Source: Planctomycetota bacterium
GTDB taxonomy: Bacteria; Planctomycetota; SZUA-567; H5-PLA8
Length of the DNA stretch: 64,000 bases
NCBI GenBank assembly: GCA_015075375.1
Contig: JABTUM010000004.1
Coordinates: forward strand, 248,001 to 312,000
Direction: 5' to 3'
Shown: one piece after another, positions 60,942 to 64,000 of the stretch
Layout of the letters: every line of letters begins with the position of its first letter
Position numbering within the stretch: position 1 is the stretch's first letter
Notes under the pieces: model-generated
The model's database searches: none
What the model saw: the letters and a program-made list of their open reading frames with translations, nothing else
Told to the model about the DNA's origin: nothing
Program-made: the position numbers and the translations under genes

Positions 60942-61744
60942 CGGATGCCCACATCCTTCAGCCAGCGCGCGCACTGGCCGGTCCAAGCACCGACGGCGGG
61001 GTCGTCGGCGGCTAACCCCAATCCGTGCCTGCCTTTGGGCCAGCAATGCAGCTCGTAGGGCACGCCGTGTTTGCTCATCGCTTGCGCCAAGAGCAAGAAA
61101 TGCGGCGCGGGAACGGCGGCGTCTTCGAACGTATGCCAGATGAAACCCGGTGGCGTGCGCGGACTTACGTGCTTCTCGAGGCTCACCGAAGCGAGCAGTT
61201 CGGCGGACGGATTCGCGCCCAGGAAGTTGCTGGTGCATCCGGGGTGCGCGAAGTCCGTAAAGCTAATCACACCATAGCAATCCACGAACGCATTGGGGCG
61301 CGGGTCCAGCCGGTCGATGGCGTCGCGGGGCGCTTCGAAGGTGCGTTCGAAGAGCACCGCGGCCGAGACGGCAAGGTGTCCGCCGGCGCTAAACCCAAGC
61401 GTCGCCACGCGTTGCGGATCGACCTTAAACTCGGCCGCGCGCGCGCGGACGGTCCGGATTGCACGCTGCACGTCCAATTGCGGCACGGGGTAATGGTACG
61501 GGAAGACGCGGTAATCGAGAAGGAACGCGGCGAGGCCCAGGCCGCGGAGCCATTCGCAGATCGGGGTGCGTTCGTGCTCGGCTCGGACTCTGTAACCTCC
61601 GCCTGGACAGACGATTACGCATCCGAAGGGGCCCGCGCCGTCGGGCAGAAACGGGGTCAGCGTCGGGCGGTCTTCTTTGGCGGAACCCTTGGCGTGCGGC
61701 GCGCCTTCGGGCCAAAGTTCGAAGGGGACGGGAGTTACAGGCAT
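60938..61744 (-). CDS. Alpha/beta hydrolase, acetyl esterase-like
   Basis: The 268-residue enzyme has the oxyanion motif CPGGGY, the nucleophile elbow GFSAGG (S119), a likely Asp in TFEDAAVP and His in GRHGLGLA. This pattern is shared with esterases that remove acetyl groups from xylo-oligosaccharides. There is no clear signal peptide, so it probably acts in the cytoplasm. The start at MPVTPVPFELW matches the family (ELW before the oxyanion strand). It converges on the aminotransferase gene with a four-base overlap of stop codons. Confidence 0.92.
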   Translation of the reverse strand: MPVTPVPFELWPEGAPHAKGSAKEDRPTLTPFLPDGAGPFGCVIVCPGGGYRVRAEHERTPICEWLRGLGLAAFLLDYRVFPYHYPVPQLDVQRAIRTVRARAAEFKVDPQRVATLGFSAGGHLAVSAAVLFERTFEAPRDAIDRLDPRPNAFVDCYGVISFTDFAHPGCTSNFLGANPSAELLASVSLEKHVSPRTPPGFIWHTFEDAAVPAPHFLLLAQAMSKHGVPYELHCWPKGRHGLGLAADDPAVGAWTGQCARWLKDVGIR

Positions 61745-61893
61745 GATCGGGTTTCCTTGCGGGTGTGCTGGAGGCGATTCGTCTAGTCTACCTCAAAGTC
61801 GGCGCTTCGGCCTACTTGTGCGCAGGGCCGGGTTGCCGAACGCCGGGAAGCGGGTAAGTTAAAGCTATAACTTCGTTTACAAAGGAGCCGTCG

Positions 61894-62400
61894 ATGCGGA
61901 TCGAGCTTGCGGTGGTGCTGGCCGGGCTGGTTTTTTCGAGCGCTCTCTGGGGCGCGGAACCCAAAAAGGAGGGCGCCAAAGTGGGCGACCCGTTGCCGGA
62001 ATTCACGTTGAAGGACGAGAACGGTACCGATGTAAAGCTTTCTGAATTCAAGGGTAAGGCGGGTTTGATCCTCTTCTTTTACCCCAAGGCCGATACGCCG
62101 GGCTGCACCAAAGAAAGCTGCGGCTTCCGGGACGAACTGGCCAAGTACCAAGCGGCCGGGTACCAGCCCATGGGCGTCAGCCGCGACACGCCGGCGGCTC
62201 AGAAAGCGTTCAAGGAGAAGTTCAAGCTGACCTACCCGCTGCTCAGCGATCCCGATGCAAGTCTAGCCGCAGCCTTCGCTTTCAAGCCCGGACAGCGCGC
62301 GACGGCGGTGATCGCGAAGGACGGGACGATCGAGAAGCTGATCGTGCAGGTGAATGCGGCGTCGCACGCGGTGGACTTGCTGAAGGATATGGGGAAGTAG
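61894..62400 (+). CDS. bcp: Exported Bcp-type peroxiredoxin
   Basis: The 168-residue protein reduces hydrogen peroxide and organic peroxides. It has a signal peptide (ELAVVLAGLVFSSALWGAE), then the AhpC/TSA fold with PGCTKESC (peroxidatic C71, resolving C76), the Bcp arrangement. Export is not usual for Bcp, which is mostly cytoplasmic. AAAGGAG (61881-61887) lies before the ATG. Its reductant would have to be periplasmic. The repeat copy 2 lies directly downstream. Confidence 0.93.
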   Translation: MRIELAVVLAGLVFSSALWGAEPKKEGAKVGDPLPEFTLKDENGTDVKLSEFKGKAGLILFFYPKADTPGCTKESCGFRDELAKYQAAGYQPMGVSRDTPAAQKAFKEKFKLTYPLLSDPDASLAAAFAFKPGQRATAVIAKDGTIEKLIVQVNAASHAVDLLKDMGK

Positions 62401-62468
62401 CGGCCGGGATCGTCGGTCGCCGATAGAAGCCGTCCGCGGGGCCACTCAGCGGTGGTCTAGACGTGGCC

Positions 62469-62871
62469 GCGCACGTCGAGCAAAAATTCGATCCTGCCAT
62501 AAAACTGCTATAAATCGCATACGCTATGCGTATATTTTCACACAGGTGCTTAGCGCTTTTCGCGCTATGCGCGCAGGGCTGAACGGGTGCATGCGGCTTG
62601 GAGGCCCAAAAAACGCGGCCTTCCGTGGCCTTCGGCGCTCGGCGGCGCGGAGCGGTTACGCGTGTGCGTAAGCGGGCGAGTTGTTTTAGGAGTTCTTGCA
62701 GCGGCGTGCGGGTCGTAGGCCTGCCCTGCGTGCGAGGCGGCGTGGTGGCGCGAAGCGCGCGCAAGCCCTCGCCTTCGCCAAGGCTTCGGCTTAGCAAGCC
62801 GGAGGGGCGGCAGAGCGGAACCTGTCGCTTACGCATTCGGTAAGTTAGGCGGCGAACGGGGGTGGTCTGTC
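62469..62871 (+). repeat. Dispersed long repeat, copy 2
   Basis: This matches 4293-4840 in the same orientation, with high identity across the left 230 bases and again at the right end (GCTTACGCATTCGGTAAG, GGTGGTCTGTC). The middle has lost or replaced about 140 bases, and includes CCTTCGCCAAGGCTTCGG, not found in copy 1. The gap 62401-62928 holds no gene that is shared with copy 1, although a long minus-strand open frame crosses it. Confidence 0.85.
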
Positions 62872-62928
62872 ACATCGATGAGACGCTCAGTGAACGGCCC
62901 CAGGGGCTCGGTCGCACCTCGCTCCGCT

Positions 62929-63663
62929 TTATTGCGGTTTGCAAAGGCAAATTTGGCGCGGGCTGGCGGACGTAAAAGGCGAGCCGTCGAAATCGCCGTT
63001 CCGACTCAAGAGGCGCAAGCCGTAGGCTTCGAGAAGGAGGGGAAGTTCCTGCGGAAAGATGCAGCGCAGATCCAGGTTCACCACCCACGCATCCGGACGG
63101 TTCGGGGCCGAGATGTACCATGTGGACCGATTGACTTGTGCAGCAGCGTCGTAGTCGCCCGTCGCCTCCGCGATCAGCTCTCCCCATGTTTCGGTGACGG
63201 CCTTTAGGATCGGTGCGCGGCCACGGCGATCAGAGGCCAGCAGCTTCACATCCGGATTGAAGATATCGAACGCGAAGATGCCCTCAGGCGCCAAGTGCCT
63301 GCGAACGACGGTCAAGCACGCCCCCAGATCCTCGCGTGTATGCAGATGCAAAAGCGAATTGCGCGCGACGAAGATCAGCGGAAAGCGCTCGCGCCGCTCG
63401 AACGAACGCATATCCGCGGCCTCGAATTCCACATTCGCACCCTTTCTTTCCGCGCGCCGGCGCGCGTGCTCCAACATAGGCAACGCGCAATCGATGCCTA
63501 CCGCTCTACGATCGGGCCGGGCCAACGGCACCGTGAGCTGGCCGGTTCCGCACGCCAGTTCGAGGATCGGTCCGCCGTGGCGTTCGGCCAAGGCGGAGTA
63601 ATGCGCCAAGAAGGGTTCCGGAGCAAAGAGCGCGTCGTAGAGTTCGGGGACTTCGTAAAGCAT
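62929..63663 (-). CDS. Class I SAM-dependent methyltransferase
   Basis: The 244-residue protein has the Rossmann-type methyltransferase core. Motif I is ILELACGTGQL, motif II ends in AVGIDCALPML, and motif IV-like sequence is PLIFVARNSLLHL, followed by GIFAFDIFNPD. The C-terminal half is beta-rich (NRSTWYISAPN). It should transfer a methyl group to a small molecule. GGGAAGGG sits six bases before the ATG. It follows the small truncated gene by 33 bases on the same strand, so they may be one operon. The acceptor is unknown. Confidence 0.9.
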   Translation of the reverse strand: MLYEVPELYDALFAPEPFLAHYSALAERHGGPILELACGTGQLTVPLARPDRRAVGIDCALPMLEHARRRAERKGANVEFEAADMRSFERRERFPLIFVARNSLLHLHTREDLGACLTVVRRHLAPEGIFAFDIFNPDVKLLASDRRGRAPILKAVTETWGELIAEATGDYDAAAQVNRSTWYISAPNRPDAWVVNLDLRCIFPQELPLLLEAYGLRLLSRNGDFDGSPFTSASPRQICLCKPQ

Positions 63664-63696
63664 GCGTGGCCCTTCCCATAGTTCGTGGCTGTGCGG

Positions 63697-64000
63697 TCAG
63701 TCGAACGAATACCCCGCGAAGTAGATCTGCGCAGGCTCGCCGTCGTCGTACACGACGATGTAAATCGCTTCGCCCCGGTCGATTTGCTCAAATAGGTCTT
63801 CGCAGACTTCGATCTGCTGGCGCGTGGGCCGCGTGGTTCCAAATAGTTTCCGCAGGTCGTCTTCGGCCAAAGGCGCGGCTTTACACACGGAGCCTTCGGC
63901 GCGCTCGAGGAAAGCGGCCAGTTCCATGGCGTCGGGCGGTTCGTCGCGCGGCGGGCGCGGATGGGGCACGATGGCATCGATGTCGAGTATGGAGCGCGTG
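63697..64000 (-). CDS. Small protein or C-terminal end of a larger protein (cut by window edge)
   Basis: A GTG at 63969 would give 90 residues, but the frame stays open to the window edge, so the real start may lie outside. The visible part is helical (FLERAEGSVCKAAPLAEDD, QQIEVCEDLFEQIDRGE) and ends with strands (AIYIVVYDDGEPAQIYF). I do not recognise it. It precedes the methyltransferase gene on the same strand by 33 bases, which suggests co-transcription. Confidence 0.55.
   Translation of the reverse strand, partial: TRSILDIDAIVPHPRPPRDEPPDAMELAAFLERAEGSVCKAAPLAEDDLRKLFGTTRPTRQQIEVCEDLFEQIDRGEAIYIVVYDDGEPAQIYFAGYSFD

Noticed and set aside
62282..62836. Minus-strand open frame of 184 codons across repeat copy 2
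   Set aside because: The matching part of copy 1 is not open in the same frame, so coding is not conserved.

Overview
The window is a GC-rich bacterial chromosome segment with dense, mostly single-gene or two-gene transcription units on both strands. The mix of genes suggests a Gram-negative heterotroph of the Planctomycetota or a neighbouring PVC-type lineage. It includes a Hanks-type Ser/Thr kinase with a planctomycete-like N-terminus, an ECF sigma/anti-sigma pair, a beta-barrel porin, a PAPS sulfotransferase, a large secreted PKD-domain protein, enolase-superfamily and xylose-isomerase-like enzymes, a YtxJ bacilliredoxin, and intergenic TTTTGGATT tracts and palindromic repeats. This placement is inferred from gene content only. 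I see no rRNA, tRNA, CRISPR array, prophage or insertion sequence.

Layout. Positions 1-4138 hold a truncated Ser/Thr kinase, a Cys-rich TPR-like protein and an MFS transporter fused to a PlsC-type acyltransferase. Positions 4139-5465 are a non-coding island: one copy of a dispersed repeat (second copy about 58 kb away at 62469-62871), followed by an array of short perfect palindromes. Positions 5466-15965 carry an SGNH hydrolase, a mandelate-racemase-type enzyme, a TMEM43-like membrane protein, a low-GC TPR protein, valS with an internal CxxC/CxxC insert, two envelope proteins and a sulfotransferase. Positions 16076-28377 carry rnr, an ECF sigma factor with a large repeat-containing DUF4349 anti-sigma protein, a secreted S41 protease with HEAT repeats, and a soluble hybrid histidine kinase with seven PAS domains.

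Positions 28441-37442 hold a small unknown gene, ytxJ, a sugar-isomerase-like protein, proB, typA, an epimerase/DapA-like pair behind a palindromic operator candidate, and a CaiB-type CoA transferase. Positions 37775-49556 hold the PKD surface protein, rpsU, a short unknown protein, a tandem alpha/beta hydrolase with one dead half, an AstE-like/M24 peptidase pair, queG and a protein with a very long Asp/Glu tract. Positions 49751-64000 hold mfd, ilvD with a coupled lipoprotein gene, a second TIM-barrel isomerase, a porin, acyP, an alanine-glyoxylate-type aminotransferase, an esterase, a secreted Bcp peroxiredoxin, the second repeat copy, a methyltransferase and a truncated small protein.

How it fits together. 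Housekeeping genes (valS, rnr, proB, typA, rpsU, queG, mfd, ilvD) alternate with scattered catabolic enzymes for sugars, sugar acids and acyl-amino acids, and with envelope and signalling genes. There is no single obvious defence or biosynthetic cluster. The least explained elements are the 58-kb-separated repeat, the palindrome array, the four-fold repeat in the anti-sigma protein, the acidic membrane protein with its operator-like palindrome, and the half-dead double hydrolase.
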